Of a DNA stretch of 64,000 nt, positions 40,528 to 51,281 are shown one piece after another. This stretch comes from Capronia americana (lineage: Eukaryota; Ascomycota; Eurotiomycetes; Chaetothyriales; Herpotrichiellaceae). Where the stretch lies: contig JADWQD010000005.1 of NCBI GenBank assembly GCA_016110215.1, forward strand, positions 930,001 to 994,000, given 5' to 3'. Within the stretch, counting starts at the first letter, position 1. Each line of letters opens with the position of its first letter. The translations under genes were made by a program, and so were the position numbers. The notes under the pieces are model-generated. The model saw nothing but the letters and a program-made list of their open reading frames with translations. It did no database searches and had not been told where the DNA came from.

Positions 40528-42129
40528 ATGAGATTCTCATCATATTGCTTCCTAGTGGCGATATCATTCACATCAACTTTAGCATTCACATTCTCACTCT
40601 CATCGCTGGGTCGGCAGATCCCTGGCCCTCGGAATTTCTTGTCCATGCCCATCAACACGCTCGATCTACCAACTCCGCCCCAGAGAGACCTTAACACGGA
40701 CAACGACAACGACAAGAACACAGCCATGGACGATGACTCTATACCCGAACGTCCCGCTAACACCGGTCCTCGTACCGAGTCCCTCACCTTCTGTCCCCCG
40801 CTCACCCATATCCCCCATCACATTCCCTACCTGGGCCCCGACTACACGAAGGCCGACAAGTCGATCTTCGAGATCCTCGAATCGACTGACCAAACACACG
40901 CCTTCGCGACCGCGTTGAGGCCATTCCACGATCTAACCTCCCGATTGAAGGATGCGCGGTCCAACAGCACGGTTTGGGCGGTCGCCGCCAACCCCAACGC
41001 GACAGTCCCGCAAGAACGTGCGGCCCTCCATGCGTGTCTGGCAAACCACATCTCTCCACACTGGGTGCCAACGATCCGCGAGATGAGCATGCCCAACACG
41101 CCGACCTTGCTCCGTCCCGAGACCCTGAACGGCGAGGCGCGCGTGCACGTCAGCTTGGCCGTCTCTTCTGCGTCTCGAGATACAGGCATGACAGAGGGAA
41201 GATCAAGTATCAGGGGTTCAAGAGAGTTCAAGTCCACCGCTACAGTCCTGCTGAACAGACACGCTCGCGTAATTCACCACGACATCATGGCGCAGAACGG
41301 CGTGATCCATCTAGTAGACGCGTACCTTCCCCCGCTCGTGTCCATGGCCGCGTTTATCGAGTCGCTTCCCGAGACGAGGTTCGGGGTTCTTCGCAGTCTG
41401 GTGCGTCGGAGTCGTGCGTTTGACCAATATCTGAAGGAGGGGAAGTTATACGGCGGGACATTCTTCGCACCTGACGATGATGCGTTCGGGCGCGCAGGCT
41501 TGGGTAAGGATTTGGACGGCGATGGCTTGTTCGCAGACACGGCGAGTGCGAGTGGGAGTGCGAGTACGAGTACCGAGCCAGACTATCCCGACACCCTGCT
41601 GTACAGCCATCTCGTGCCGAACAGGACGTTATTCTCGAATGCGTTCTATGATGTTGTCGACGGTACGAGTAAGGGTGGTGGTGGTGATGAATCATCCGCT
41701 CCTGCTCCTGCGCCTGCACCTGAACCTGCACCGCCAACGACTCAAGTCATCGCCAAGGCTGCTGGTGCAAATGGTGCGCATGAACATGAACATGAACATG
41801 AAAACGAACATGCAAACGAACATGAACATGAAGCCATCCCAGTCCATCCTTCGGTGAAGCTACCACCAAAATCCCACCCTCAACCCCAACCCCAATCCTA
41901 CCAGGTAATCGCCGGGTCGAACTGCTACAAAGTGCCGTGGGGCAGGAAAGAATTCCATCTCCCCACCATGGCGAACGGTCGGGTCCTCGCGGTGACTATC
42001 GCGCGGGCCGGCGGGTGGATCGAGATGTCTGTCGGCAAGAATGGAGGGGCGCGGGCGCGGGCACGAGTCACCGACGCGGATTTCCTGTGCAGTGATGGGA
42101 TCGTTCATTTTGTGGATCGAGTTCTGTGA
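40528..42129 (+). CDS. Secreted fasciclin (FAS1) domain protein
   Basis: 533 residues in one uninterrupted frame from ATG 40528. The N-terminus is a signal peptide (MRFSSYCFLVAISFTSTLAF). Two FAS1 domains are recognisable: about residues 108-275 (KSIFEILESTDQTHAFATAL to NGVIHLVDAYLPP) and about 300-533 (GGTFFAPDDDAF, LLYSHLVPN, and the closing SDGIVHFVDRVL). The second domain is interrupted by a low-complexity insert rich in Ala/Pro and then His-Glu (HEHEHEHENEHANEHEHE at 41779-41832), which could bind metal. FAS1 proteins are extracellular adhesion or wall proteins. No GPI signal is seen at the C-terminus. It lies inside the RiPP cluster between a UstYa gene and the bZIP-like gene; whether it belongs to the pathway is unknown. 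Confidence 0.85.
   Translation: MRFSSYCFLVAISFTSTLAFTFSLSSLGRQIPGPRNFLSMPINTLDLPTPPQRDLNTDNDNDKNTAMDDDSIPERPANTGPRTESLTFCPPLTHIPHHIPYLGPDYTKADKSIFEILESTDQTHAFATALRPFHDLTSRLKDARSNSTVWAVAANPNATVPQERAALHACLANHISPHWVPTIREMSMPNTPTLLRPETLNGEARVHVSLAVSSASRDTGMTEGRSSIRGSREFKSTATVLLNRHARVIHHDIMAQNGVIHLVDAYLPPLVSMAAFIESLPETRFGVLRSLVRRSRAFDQYLKEGKLYGGTFFAPDDDAFGRAGLGKDLDGDGLFADTASASGSASTSTEPDYPDTLLYSHLVPNRTLFSNAFYDVVDGTSKGGGGDESSAPAPAPAPEPAPPTTQVIAKAAGANGAHEHEHEHENEHANEHEHEAIPVHPSVKLPPKSHPQPQPQSYQVIAGSNCYKVPWGRKEFHLPTMANGRVLAVTIARAGGWIEMSVGKNGGARARARVTDADFLCSDGIVHFVDRVL
41779..41832 (+). repeat. CATGAA hexanucleotide repeat encoding His-Glu
   Basis: Imperfect CATGAA/CGAACA repeat inside the FAS1 gene, encoding a His/Glu-rich run. 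Likely to vary in length between strains. Confidence 0.85.
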
Positions 42130-42724
42130 TAGAAACCACTCACTCAATCACATGGCGGATGCGTTGGAGAGCAATAATCAAGGTTTGAGTACCTTAGTAC
42201 TGAGTACTGTAAATGGCTTGATCTCCGATTCGGGGGATGTGTGCATTATGGAGTCAGGGAGATACATGCAGTAAGTAACGTACACCGTTTCCACACTTGG
42301 ATACGTGCATGCGTACTTACATCATGGGTTTCATTCATATAGGGCTGCAGATCGACTAGAGTTCGGGTGGCTGAAACCTACAGGCTAGAGAAGCATTGCC
42401 GTGAAATGGAACCAGTATGCACACTTCACGTTATGACTTCTTGATCGGGTGTAGCAAATGCAAGATCAGGTGTTCGAGCCACTGTCAATATGCAGTGCGT
42501 CCAGCATTATCTTAGCATGCAGTATGTAGTATGCAGAGCGCCACTAGATGGTCGATATGCACGCACTATGCAAATGTAATCTGCACCGACCAAACCCTTT
42601 TCCCCAGTATGCGTGGTGCTAGAGCCCGTATCAGGAATCGCATGTCGGGAGAATGCGACTGAAATGTTTCCATGGAGATGCCCCTGCAAATCCCAGATCC
42701 GGCTCTTCTTGGCCCTTAGTGGCG
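42130..42724. other. Convergent 3' intergenic region
   Basis: 595 bp between the convergent FAS1 and bZIP-like genes. ATGCAGTATG-type short repeats near 42515-42535. No gene. Confidence 0.5.
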
Positions 42725-43834
42725 TCATGCTTGGCCGAGGGTTACGCTTTTGCCCTGGAAATCGCCGGCTCCTTCGGAGATGAAGCGATTCGATTGTTCT
42801 GTCTGCCTGTCCAGGACGGCAAATTTTCTCTTGACCTCGGAGAGCAGATCCTCGAGTTCGGTGTCCTTTGATTGTATGTCGAGGTAGACGCCAAGTTCGT
42901 ACAATTTCATGAGATCGGTTGCAAGCTTCTTCGATCTCTGGGTCAATGTGGATGCAATGGGAGACCGCTGCGTTTCCCAGTCGTCGGAAAGTTGACTGCT
43001 GGTGTCACTAAAGCTTGGGCATCGACATGAGGGCGTGGACGAGAGCCTCTGGATAGCTCCAGCTGGGCGGCGGTGGTAATTGTGATCGTGAGACTCCGAC
43101 CACGTGCGCCTGTATATAAGATTTGAGGAATTGGCGCGGCGAGGATCGGTAGCTATTGCACCGGTTTTGAAGCTGCCAACGGGCGCCATTGAACTCGGCT
43201 CGTCTGACCTAGGCTTGGAGTCACAGTCGCTGAGATGTAGTTTCTGACCCTGAGGACGGTGCTGACAATTGTCGTGGGCGGCAACGTCGCTATGTTTAGA
43301 CCTCGTTTGATTGGTCTCTCGTGGACCGCGCTTCAACGGATCCATCATTGGCGAGCCTCCAGGCGGTATGTTGTGGCGGCGATACTGATCGCTCATGCTC
43401 CGAACCAGTCGCTTGTGCAGGGATCGATCCTCATGGGCTCCGAGAGGGCTGTCGTGCAGTCCATCAAGGTCATCGAGCTCCAAATCCTCGGTCAAGTCCA
43501 AATCCATGAAGCCGGAGTCGGTATCCAGTGTCGAATCCTGAGTCCATCCTGGCCCTGGGACACCACTGAGACTGAAATCCAGATCGTTGCCCAGGAGACT
43601 CAAATCATTGCTTTCAAAGCCTGCAATCTCCGCCACATCAACCCCGACAGTCTTTGCATCTTGCCGCAAGCGTTGCCCTGGGTGAGAAGAGAACTGTCAG
43701 CGTGACACCAGTTGGCACAGAGAGTCAATATACTCACTCCGCCGTCTTTGAGCGATTCGATTCTGGGCTTTCCGACGCTCGTGGGCGTCAGTGATGTCTT
43801 TCAATTCCTCTGCCAAACCGCTTGCGCCGTGCAT
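42725..43834 (-). CDS. bZIP basic-region transcription factor lacking an obvious leucine zipper; candidate cluster regulator
   Basis: Two exons: 43738-43834 and 42725-43677 (GTGAGT donor, CCCAG acceptor), giving 349 residues. An in-frame stop lies upstream of the chosen ATG. Exon 1 plus the junction encode a bZIP basic region, ERRKAQNRIAQRRRRQ, with the N-x7-R DNA-contact spacing. No heptad leucine zipper follows; instead there is an acidic segment with LDFSLSG and FMDLDLTEDLELDDLDGL (possible activation domain), then a Ser/Arg-rich stretch. A predicted C-terminal coiled helix (about residues 290-335, ELEDLLSEVKRKFAVLDRQ) might serve in dimerisation. Basic regions without a zipper occur in TOXE-type toxin-cluster regulators, which also carry ankyrin repeats; none is seen here. 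Its position between UstYa genes suggests it controls the cluster. Confidence 0.8.
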
Positions 43835-44949
43835 GATTTTGACTTTCTCGGTCGTCTACTTGACAGGAGAATTCAAGGAAAGCTTCGCAAGCACTGCTTG
43901 TTGTGATAGCATCAGCACATAACAATCGGCCTGGGATATATTCGTCTGTCGACCAGCACAAGGAGTCCATGTTTCATGTATCGTCGATGACGTTCAACCA
44001 GGCCCCGCAAGATGTGGATGTCTAAACACACCGTCAAATGGCTCTGGCCCTGTGATCGCGATCTTCATGAATAGTATTGCAGCCCCTGGTGGTATGATAC
44101 AATATCCATTCTCTTGCCCAAAGCCGCAGGTGCACAAATACCAGGTCCTGGGGATGCCACTCGCTCGCGCGAGTCCAACCTTGGTGGCGGTGGGTAGTAT
44201 CGGTACCTTCTCTTACAGCATATTGAATCCTTCGGATGCACATGAAGCCCTGATTTGTTTGCAACTTCCAGCGAAGGCGTGTCCGATCCTGCTTTGCCGA
44301 TAAGCTGAGGTGGAGGGTGCGGAGGAAAGGAACGAGGCAGTTTGCGCGAAGGATTTAACCTTGCCGGCATCTGCCCTGTTGAGGGGTGGCCCGAGAATCC
44401 TACAGCAGCAGCGTCGTGATAGTGTTTTGCACCGGAGCTGGAGCCATGCTGCAGCTGGCATGCTCTGCCCAGTGTGCGTGATTGACTGGCATATCGCGAA
44501 ATGCCAGGCTTACTCAGTTTTGCTTGGATGCGTTGTCGATCAGACAGTCTCAAAGCCGAGCCAATGGTGGCAGTTGACTCGCCTGCCGCAAGGACAAGGG
44601 CTCTGTTGTTCTCTCCATATACCCGAAGCTTCACGAGTTCCACAGACTGCCTGTTTAGCAGATGTCAGCAATGACAATGCTGAAGAAGTTGTCGGTCAGC
44701 CAGATGATTTGGTGCGAGATACGGAAGTCCGTGCCGTGCATGTTCCTTCCGCGACTCAAAGTCAGCGTCAGTCAGCCCTATGAGGACAACTCCAACACCC
44801 AAGCAGGGAAGTACAGTCCCAATGTTAATACTAGGTGAGTGCCAACTGACGCCGCGGTCGGGAGAGATTTGACTGAGGGTAGCCAACTGACTGATTTTGC
44901 CCGGGCCACCCATCTCTGACTGCAGGTCCTTCACCTGATCACAGGAGCC
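43835..44949. other. Intergenic region, no supported gene
   Basis: 1.1 kb between the divergent bZIP-like gene and the UstYa-like gene at 44950. Overlapping frames of 140-190 codons on both strands (44065-44643 minus, 44310-44783 plus) show no motif, hydrophobic pattern or splice logic I can support. Probably the two promoters plus decayed DNA. Confidence 0.4.
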
Positions 44950-45757
44950 ATGTCGAGCAACAATCACGACGCTGAAGCAGAGATTAACCTCCTGCCCAAG
45001 CACGCGCGATTTGCGGCAACTTCACTTGAATCAGACGACGCCAACGATCCAGTTGCACATTACTACGACCTAAGTGCGGAAGACGTCTCGGTGGTGGACG
45101 AGAAGAGGCTGGAAGAACAGCCTGCCGGGCTGAGCAGAAGCAAACGGGGGCTCCGGAAGCCGTTTCTGCTCTGGGTCTTCTTTTTTGCCTTGATCATTTT
45201 CAGCTTTGCTGCCTACTTCCTTCTGCCATTTACGATGAACCAGACGCCGACATTCCATCCCGTATTTGGCGACTGTGGCAAGACGCCGGACGAGGCACGA
45301 GGGAAGGGCTGCATCTATGATCCACTGGCAGTCACTTGGGTACGCCCAGAATGCTATTATCCAGAGCTCATCGAAGAGTTCATCGACATGGAGCCGGTCA
45401 GGTTCTACAATGACAAGACCCTGAGCAAAGAATCCCAGGTGCCTATCGAAGAGGTCATTCCAGGGGAACGTGAGCAGGTGTGGGCACCACACAAGTTCCA
45501 TTCGGTAATATGCTCTACATCTGATTTGGCGTAGTATATGGCTGATCATCGTGCAGGTTCATTGTGCGCATGTGGTCAAAAAGGTTCATCACGCGCTTGC
45601 AAATCGTCTACCGATTGACAGCTTCTCTCTGAATTACGCGCATACCGAACATTGCCAACTGGTGTTGCTGGAGGAGCTGCCTCAGTGTGCCAATCCTGGA
45701 TCTTGCCGACTGAACAACGTGATTCAAAAATACAGTTCCTGTGGGTATGTGTACTGA
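44950..45757 (+). CDS. UstYa-like protein, divergent subtype (copy 2 of the HXXHC set)
   Basis: Two exons: 44950-45504 and 45557-45757, giving 251 residues. An N-terminal cytosolic tail of about 75 residues is followed by a membrane helix (FLLWVFFFALIIFSFAAYFLL), then a lumenal part with FGDCGKTPDEARGKGC, YDPLAVTWVRPEC and an acidic VPIEEV segment. Splicing creates the first HXXHC motif (KFHSVHC across the junction); the second is AHTEHC. The shared pattern C-G-x-[ST]...AR..C.[FY]D.L...W.P..C is also found in the gene at 47941-48783, so these two form a subtype distinct from classical UstYa. Their exact reaction is unknown; membership of the UstYa superfamily is inferred from topology and paired HXXHC motifs. 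Confidence 0.82.
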
Positions 45758-46609
45758 GACATGGTGATGGACGGATGCTGGAGGTGGATGACAGGATCAA
45801 CAGGATTTCTCGTTTACCCGCCCGCCGTCTCTTGAGGCGTAGAAGTATGTTTTCATTCTAGAGACTTTCTTGTATGTAACCATCTTCAAGTCTGTCAGAT
45901 AGAGTAGCTCGCAAGTGTAGGAGGAGAATTAGAAAATTCGGGGCGGGGACGTGACTGTAAACAATCGACGTCACACTGCAGGCTTAGCCATTGTTCCCGT
46001 CACTTTCCACTCACTCGTCCTTCACCTGCAGATTCCTGACCTTTACTCTGAAGGGCAGCAGGTGGTAACACTTCGTGTCCTCCTGACACTTAATGCCCTC
46101 CACCTGCTCTTCTGGGACACGCTACTCGAACAAGCATATAACCGTCAAGCCGATGGATCTGCAATCCTTCAAGAGTCATCTTGCATGCTATGACCGATGA
46201 CCCCAAAATGTCAACATGTGGCTCGGTCCGAACGCCTTTCTTCCGCGACCGCTTGGGCTGACATCTCATGGAGCTCAGCTCTTGCTACAGCTGACATCTA
46301 CTGTAGATGCCTTTGCTATTACAGTCGTCAATGGTCATCTTTGCAGCCGTGACTTCAGCATGCTTTGTGCCCCTATGTCCTTCGAAATGCAGAACAGTGC
46401 CGGGGTTCCGGGTGCCATTGTGATAGCGAAACCAGTCCCCTCAATTCCAGCGACGGGCACTCAGGGCTTGTTCTTATGACTGTTGCCGCGTGGGGCCCTG
46501 TGTCTTGACACTTCTCATGCAGGTCACACTCATCTTGTCCCATTGAAAGGGTCTCTTGTTTGTCGTTTCAAAAGGTGAGCGAGGATCAAAGCCAGGACTT
46601 GATTCCAGC
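45758..46609. other. Intergenic region, no gene seen
   Basis: 850 bp between two plus-strand UstYa-type genes. Frames at 45951-46193 and 46216-46479 have no recognisable content. Confidence 0.45.
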
Positions 46610-47539
46610 ATGTTTGACTCCGATGGCTGGTGGCCGTCCTTCCGGGCCCAAACGTATCATTACAGACCTATCGAGGAAGACGACGACAAAGAAGAAGCAC
46701 TCGCCAATGAGAGCGTGTCACTCAGAAGGCAACGCCAAACACGTTCTCGTCTCTCAGCAATCACCTCGAAAGCGCTGTACATGGTATTGTTGATCGGTGG
46801 TATGATCTCGTTCTTCATTGTCGGCAAAGCATACGAGGAACGGCAGCACCGAACGGGAGATGGCGCAGCCGGGTTATTGCAATGTAAGAATCTCGAACAC
46901 GCGACGCCAAGGGCAATATACCAACCACGAAAACCGGAACAGAGCTCTAACTTGGAAGCAGTGCGAACGCTCCCTATTCGGCTGGAATATAACGCCACGT
47001 TCGGCGAGGCTCCCACCACCATCACCGAAGCAGCATGGGACAATCTACTACCCGTGCAGGGCGGCTTCTTTCAACACCCTACCATTGCGCCTGCTCGCTC
47101 CGACTTTGCCGTCTTCCACCAGTTACACTGCCTGGTAAGTGAAAATTGGAATCGCGCCACCACGACGCAAAACATACACGGACCGCGCGCTAATCACGGC
47201 CATGCCAAATAGAACGGCATCCGCCAGGCTTTCTGGTTCACTCACGACGCGGCCATCCAGGGCCGCCGCATCACCGACGCAGACTTCCCGGATATGATCT
47301 CCCCGCGGCATATGAGCCACTGTATCGATCTGTTGCGCCAGTCGCTCATGTGTCAGCCCGATTTGACTGTCGAAGTCAAGGACGAGCTCGGCGGCGTCAC
47401 GGGATTCGGCACAGTCCATCAATGTAAGGACTGGGGCCAGTTCATGGAGTGGATGGAAGAGTGGGAGACGTACGGGCAGACGGAACCGTATATTGCCTCT
47501 GAGCATCATCATCAGCACGAACATCATCAGCAGCATTAG
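46610..47539 (+). CDS. UstYa-family (DUF3328) oxidative cyclisation protein, copy 3
   Basis: Two exons: 46610-47134 and 47213-47539 (GTAAGT donor, AATAG acceptor), giving 283 residues. The ATG at 46610 starts MFDSDGWWPSF; upstream codons in frame are not preferred. There is one membrane helix at about residues 62-82 (LYMVLLIGGMISFFIVG). The lumenal part has ATFGEAPTTITEAAWDNLLP, the first HXXHC motif in FHQLHCL at the exon 1 end, then NGIRQAFWFTHDAAIQG and the second motif in RHMSHCIDLLRQSLMC. This is a textbook UstYa arrangement. The C-terminus ends in a His-rich tail (SEHHHQHEHHQQH), which might help bind copper. Confidence 0.9.
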
Positions 47540-47940
47540 CGCTGGTAGTAGTGGTAGCAGTGGCATGTGCAGCATGATGGGTACGTATGGATGTATGAAT
47601 TAATGAATGAATAAACAAAGAACTTGTTTGATTGGGTCGGCGGGGATGTGGTTCAATACTCGCTCCTAAAGTGTGGTCGAAGGATAAGTGAAGTGTGCAC
47701 GAGATAGTACGTCCATATTCCTGTAGCGTAAGAAACGTTTTCAATACGCTTATGGTCGAAATGATCTGTGTTTCCTGCTCTCTGCTCGCTGTATATAGTC
47801 ACAACCGAAGAACTCTGACACCAAGAAGCCGACTGGCTACCGGCACTCCACACTCACACTCACACAAGCGCTCAGGTATTTATACTGGCCTCAAAAATGA
47901 ATAGAAATCTCAATCTCAGTCTCAGTCTCATTCTCTGCTC
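47540..47940. other. Convergent 3' intergenic region
   Basis: 400 bp between convergent UstYa-type genes, with CTCAATCTCAGT-type short repeats near 47905-47930. No gene. Confidence 0.5.
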
Positions 47941-48783
47941 CTAACAACTATTATACCCGATCCCGATAACGGCATGCAACTCATTCCTATCCACGGGATC
48001 GATCCCCTCCTCCAGCCTCTTCAGCAGACTTTCTGTGCAATGCAACGAATGCGGCACTGCACTATCCATCATGCCTCGCTCCGTGAACCGCCCGTTCCCT
48101 TCCAAGATGCGCTCGATCCGCCTCATCCAGAAGATACAATGCCCCAGATGTTCCTCCTGGGTCGTGTGAGCCAGGGATCCCGCCCGGAATGACATGGCCT
48201 CGACGTCGGAGATGCGGACGGTGGCGTTCCTGTCGATGAAGAACGGGAAGGCCCCGAACCGGCGCGCTGGACTGCTGGTCCAGGCGCGGAAATCGGCGTC
48301 CGTGTCGCGCTCGTAGCACGCGGACGGGGTCCAGCTGTAGCTGAGGAGGTCGAACGTGCAGTTGTTGGCGCGCGCGGAGGCGAGGGAGTTTCCGCAGTTG
48401 AGACCCAGTGCGGGCGGTTTGAGCGGCGGTGCTTGGGCCGCGGAGCGGGGTTGCAATGTCGACGTGCTTAAGACGAGGGCGAGAATGAGGAGTACAGCGG
48501 TGATGATGGCGGTGGAAAGGAGGCAAATCTTTGTGATGGCACTGTGTTCTCTCCGGGAAGCCAAGCGCGGGAGAAGTATAGGGTGCCCTTGCTCTTCGGC
48601 ACTCGAGTCCTTCTCGTCGCTTTGGGGGAGGGCGCTTTCCTCATCGCTGTCTGTTGGGATGTCGCTGCTGGTGGCGAGTCTGTCATAGCTGGTCTGGAGT
48701 GGCCGTTTCTCGGGCGCATCCCTGCCCTTGAAGATTATATTGCGGGGGATATAGTCCCTGAGGTACCGTATTGTCTCTGCCAT
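47941..48783 (-). CDS. UstYa-like protein, divergent subtype (copy 4 of the HXXHC set)
   Basis: 280 residues in a single frame from ATG 48783. There is a long cytosolic N-terminus, then a membrane helix at about residues 86-108 (CLLSTAIITAVLLILALVLS). The lumenal part begins LNCGNSLASARANNCTFDLL, continues YSWTPSAC, and carries HXXHC motifs EEHLGHC (followed by IFWMRRIERIL) and VPHSLHC. It shares the C-G...AR...C.[FY]D.L...W.P..C pattern with the gene at 44950 but has no intron. Likely lumenal and possibly redox-active by relation to UstYa; the reaction is unknown. It is the only HXXHC gene of the cluster on the minus strand. Confidence 0.82.
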   Translation of the reverse strand: MAETIRYLRDYIPRNIIFKGRDAPEKRPLQTSYDRLATSSDIPTDSDEESALPQSDEKDSSAEEQGHPILLPRLASRREHSAITKICLLSTAIITAVLLILALVLSTSTLQPRSAAQAPPLKPPALGLNCGNSLASARANNCTFDLLSYSWTPSACYERDTDADFRAWTSSPARRFGAFPFFIDRNATVRISDVEAMSFRAGSLAHTTQEEHLGHCIFWMRRIERILEGNGRFTERGMMDSAVPHSLHCTESLLKRLEEGIDPVDRNELHAVIGIGYNSC

Positions 48784-49520
48784 TTGGGTTTGAACACCTC
48801 GGTGAGTTTGGTTTTCTCATGGACGGAATGATAATTGATGCAACGGTGTTCATGTTAGTGATTGTCCTGGCCTGCAAGGTCCCGAAGCGTCCTGATCGAG
48901 GCATTATCGTGAATAAGCGCACGATCACGATCACCTGCCCGGGGACAGCATAGCGAGGGTTACCTGAGAAGAAGTCATCCAAGCTTACCCATTGCGCAAT
49001 GCAGAGCAGACAGACGTAGGACACATATGCATGCGGACTTGTATGCATCCTGACCATTTTCCGAGTTGGGGATGGGATCGGCGAGGCTGCAAGATGACCG
49101 CGCTAATGGCGCATGGTCAGCATTGCATTTCGGGTCATCGAAATTCAATGGCCGAATGTGACGAATTGGGTGGCGCGTGATATCTGATAACTGAAGGGAT
49201 GTCATTCTTCAGACGCATGATACCTGTGATGGTGAAGCGGGACTCTGGTATTGTACCTGACGTCTGCGTAGATTTTGGAGGTGATGGCACCGCGGCTCTG
49301 ACGCATGTAGCAAGCCGAAGATCCTTGTCAGTCGTTTCTCGGTCCCAGCTGGACAGTCCAGTTCTGAGAATGCAAATGAGCGTGGGAGTCATCTTCCAGA
49401 GCGATCGTTGTTCTGAGAACCGAACTGTCTTATGCATTATTCGTTAGAAGTTGTAGCTACCCATATATCGTCTCTCAACTCTGCTTCAACCTGAGCTTAT
49501 TAGGTGGCTATACTAGCAGC
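48784..49520. promoter_or_regulatory. Divergent promoter region between two UstYa-type genes
   Basis: 737 bp between the start codons at 48783 (minus) and 49521 (plus). No supported gene inside. Confidence 0.45.
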
Positions 49521-50650
49521 ATGCTACCTGTTCAGCATGTCAAGTATGAGAAGCTGGAGGCAGGAATGCACGATTTGGAGAACGTGGCGGTGAATGAGCA
49601 GCAAATAGAAGGCACGCCGCGATGCCTATTGTGGCAACAACACACTCCGTTGACGAAGCTCGGTTTCGCTGTCCGGTGTGTCCTGGGCTTCGTTTTCGTC
49701 TTGACACTACTCAATATCGGATTCTTGCTGGGTGACAGATTGGTCGGAACAACTTGTGACGCAGGGAAATCGGCCGCAACATCGTCGGCGGATATAATCT
49801 GGAGTAAGTCCATTCGCAGAAAGTGTCGTCCAAGAAGATCACGGATATCTAACTGCAAATCCACACCTTAGGAAGCAGTCTTCGCAGCCTTACCGTCTCC
49901 AGGCCCAAAAGATTCGACGCCACTCTGTACAGTAGGAACAAGTATCGGGGCCCTCCAAGTCCGGAAATCGATGCGGAATGGGACCGATTCACCACGAATC
50001 GTAAGTGAAAGAGTATCCCAATCATTGCCGTTCCTGTGTTGATGCAGGTCCAGCTTGGATGGTCGAGACAGCAGCGGTACTGAACGTCTCGCGAGCAGAG
50101 ATCTTCAGGTCTGGAAACACTGCTGCTCTGGAGACGGTTGTGGAACTTGATGAAGAGAACGGAGGTGGGTACATGGGAACGCTAGAAGTGTTCCATCAGT
50201 TGCACTGTCTGGTGAGTAGTGGACAACCCAAATCTTTTGTCGGCCTGATGAAGGTATCCGCTGACACGGTAACAAGAACGTTCTGCGGAAATGGACTTAC
50301 TGGGACCACTATGTCGATACTGATCCCTTCTTCCAAACTCGGGCAGACCATCGCCGAGAGCACGCAGACCATTGTATAGACGTGCTCCGTCAGGCGCTCA
50401 TGTGCAGAAGTGATTTGGGTCTCATCCTGTTTCATTGGGTCAAAGGCATCCAAATTCCATCGCCGGATTTCAACACACTTGTAAGTCAATACGCCTTGAC
50501 CCCGCGATATTACAATAGTAATGACCTCGCTTGCAGCACCAATGTCACGATCCTGAAGCCGTACTTGCATGGGCACAGGAGAACAAAGCTCCGATAAACC
50601 ACTCGATTGTCAAAGCAGCGGGCGTGACAGAAGCAGAGCATCCTTTTTGA
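49521..50650 (+). CDS. UstYa-family (DUF3328) oxidative cyclisation protein, copy 5
   Basis: Five exons: 49521-49803, 49872-50000, 50048-50211, 50277-50480 and 50537-50650, giving 297 residues. No single frame shows the protein; it appears only when spliced. A membrane helix is near residues 52-75 (FAVRCVLGFVFVLTLLNIGF). The lumenal part shows the family landmarks in order: RGPPSPEIDAEWDRFTTN, MGTLEVFHQLHCL (first HXXHC), NVLRKWTYWDHY, REHADHCIDVLRQALMC (second HXXHC), LILFHWVKG and HQCHDPEAVLAWAQ near the C-terminus. It lies 631 bp before the housekeeping gene cct1 and marks the right edge of the cluster. Confidence 0.9.
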
Positions 50651-51281
50651 ACGGGTTCATTTTCCTAGCGGGATCAGTGGGAGGCTTCGGAGTGGACTTC
50701 CAGAGAGTCTGGTGGTCGCCAGCCACTTTAAGAAAAGGTCATTGGTATTGCACCGGAGCGGGAATTGAGGCTGAGCAATCGGTATTGGAGAGAGAAGTTA
50801 CCATTTCAAGTCGAGGGGTTTAGACTCCACTGAACTGTTCATATTGATTGCCCCGTTAAATTTTATTTTATCTCGAGAGGAAGCGACCAAACAGTCCAAA
50901 GACAAATGATCTTTGCTGGTTAGCGAAGTTCTTCCGGGAGGCGTTTGTACACGGATAGATGCAGCCGTAGGGAAAAAGAAGACAAGCCGAGACAAACACG
51001 ACAAGCTCAGTACTGGCAATAAGTCTATGATGGTTACTCTAGGTAAACAGCCTGGGAATACCGAGTAATGAGAATAAGATCCAAGTCGAAAAAGAAAAAG
51101 ACTGCAAACATGCCAAGACTGTATTGATAAAGGCACGTGATGATAAGTTTGTCGAATTGCATCCTCCCACTGAGGCGCGTCGCCGTAGCCGCGACCATCA
51201 GGATATTTTTCCAACTCATCTGCCAACCACATATTGTGGCTCTTAACCTGAACATTTACCAATTTTGAGGACCTTCCCGCA
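50651..51281. other. Intergenic region at the right cluster boundary
   Basis: 631 bp between the last UstYa gene and cct1. No gene. It contains the cct1 promoter; no element was identified. Confidence 0.45.

Noticed and set aside
44065..44783. Overlapping frames of 157 and 192 codons inside the RiPP cluster
   Set aside because: No membrane helix, HXXHC motif or splice structure; neither strand's protein looks real.
46216..46479. Small plus-strand frame with mildly hydrophobic protein between two UstYa genes
   Set aside because: No signal peptide, repeat or conserved motif; likely chance.
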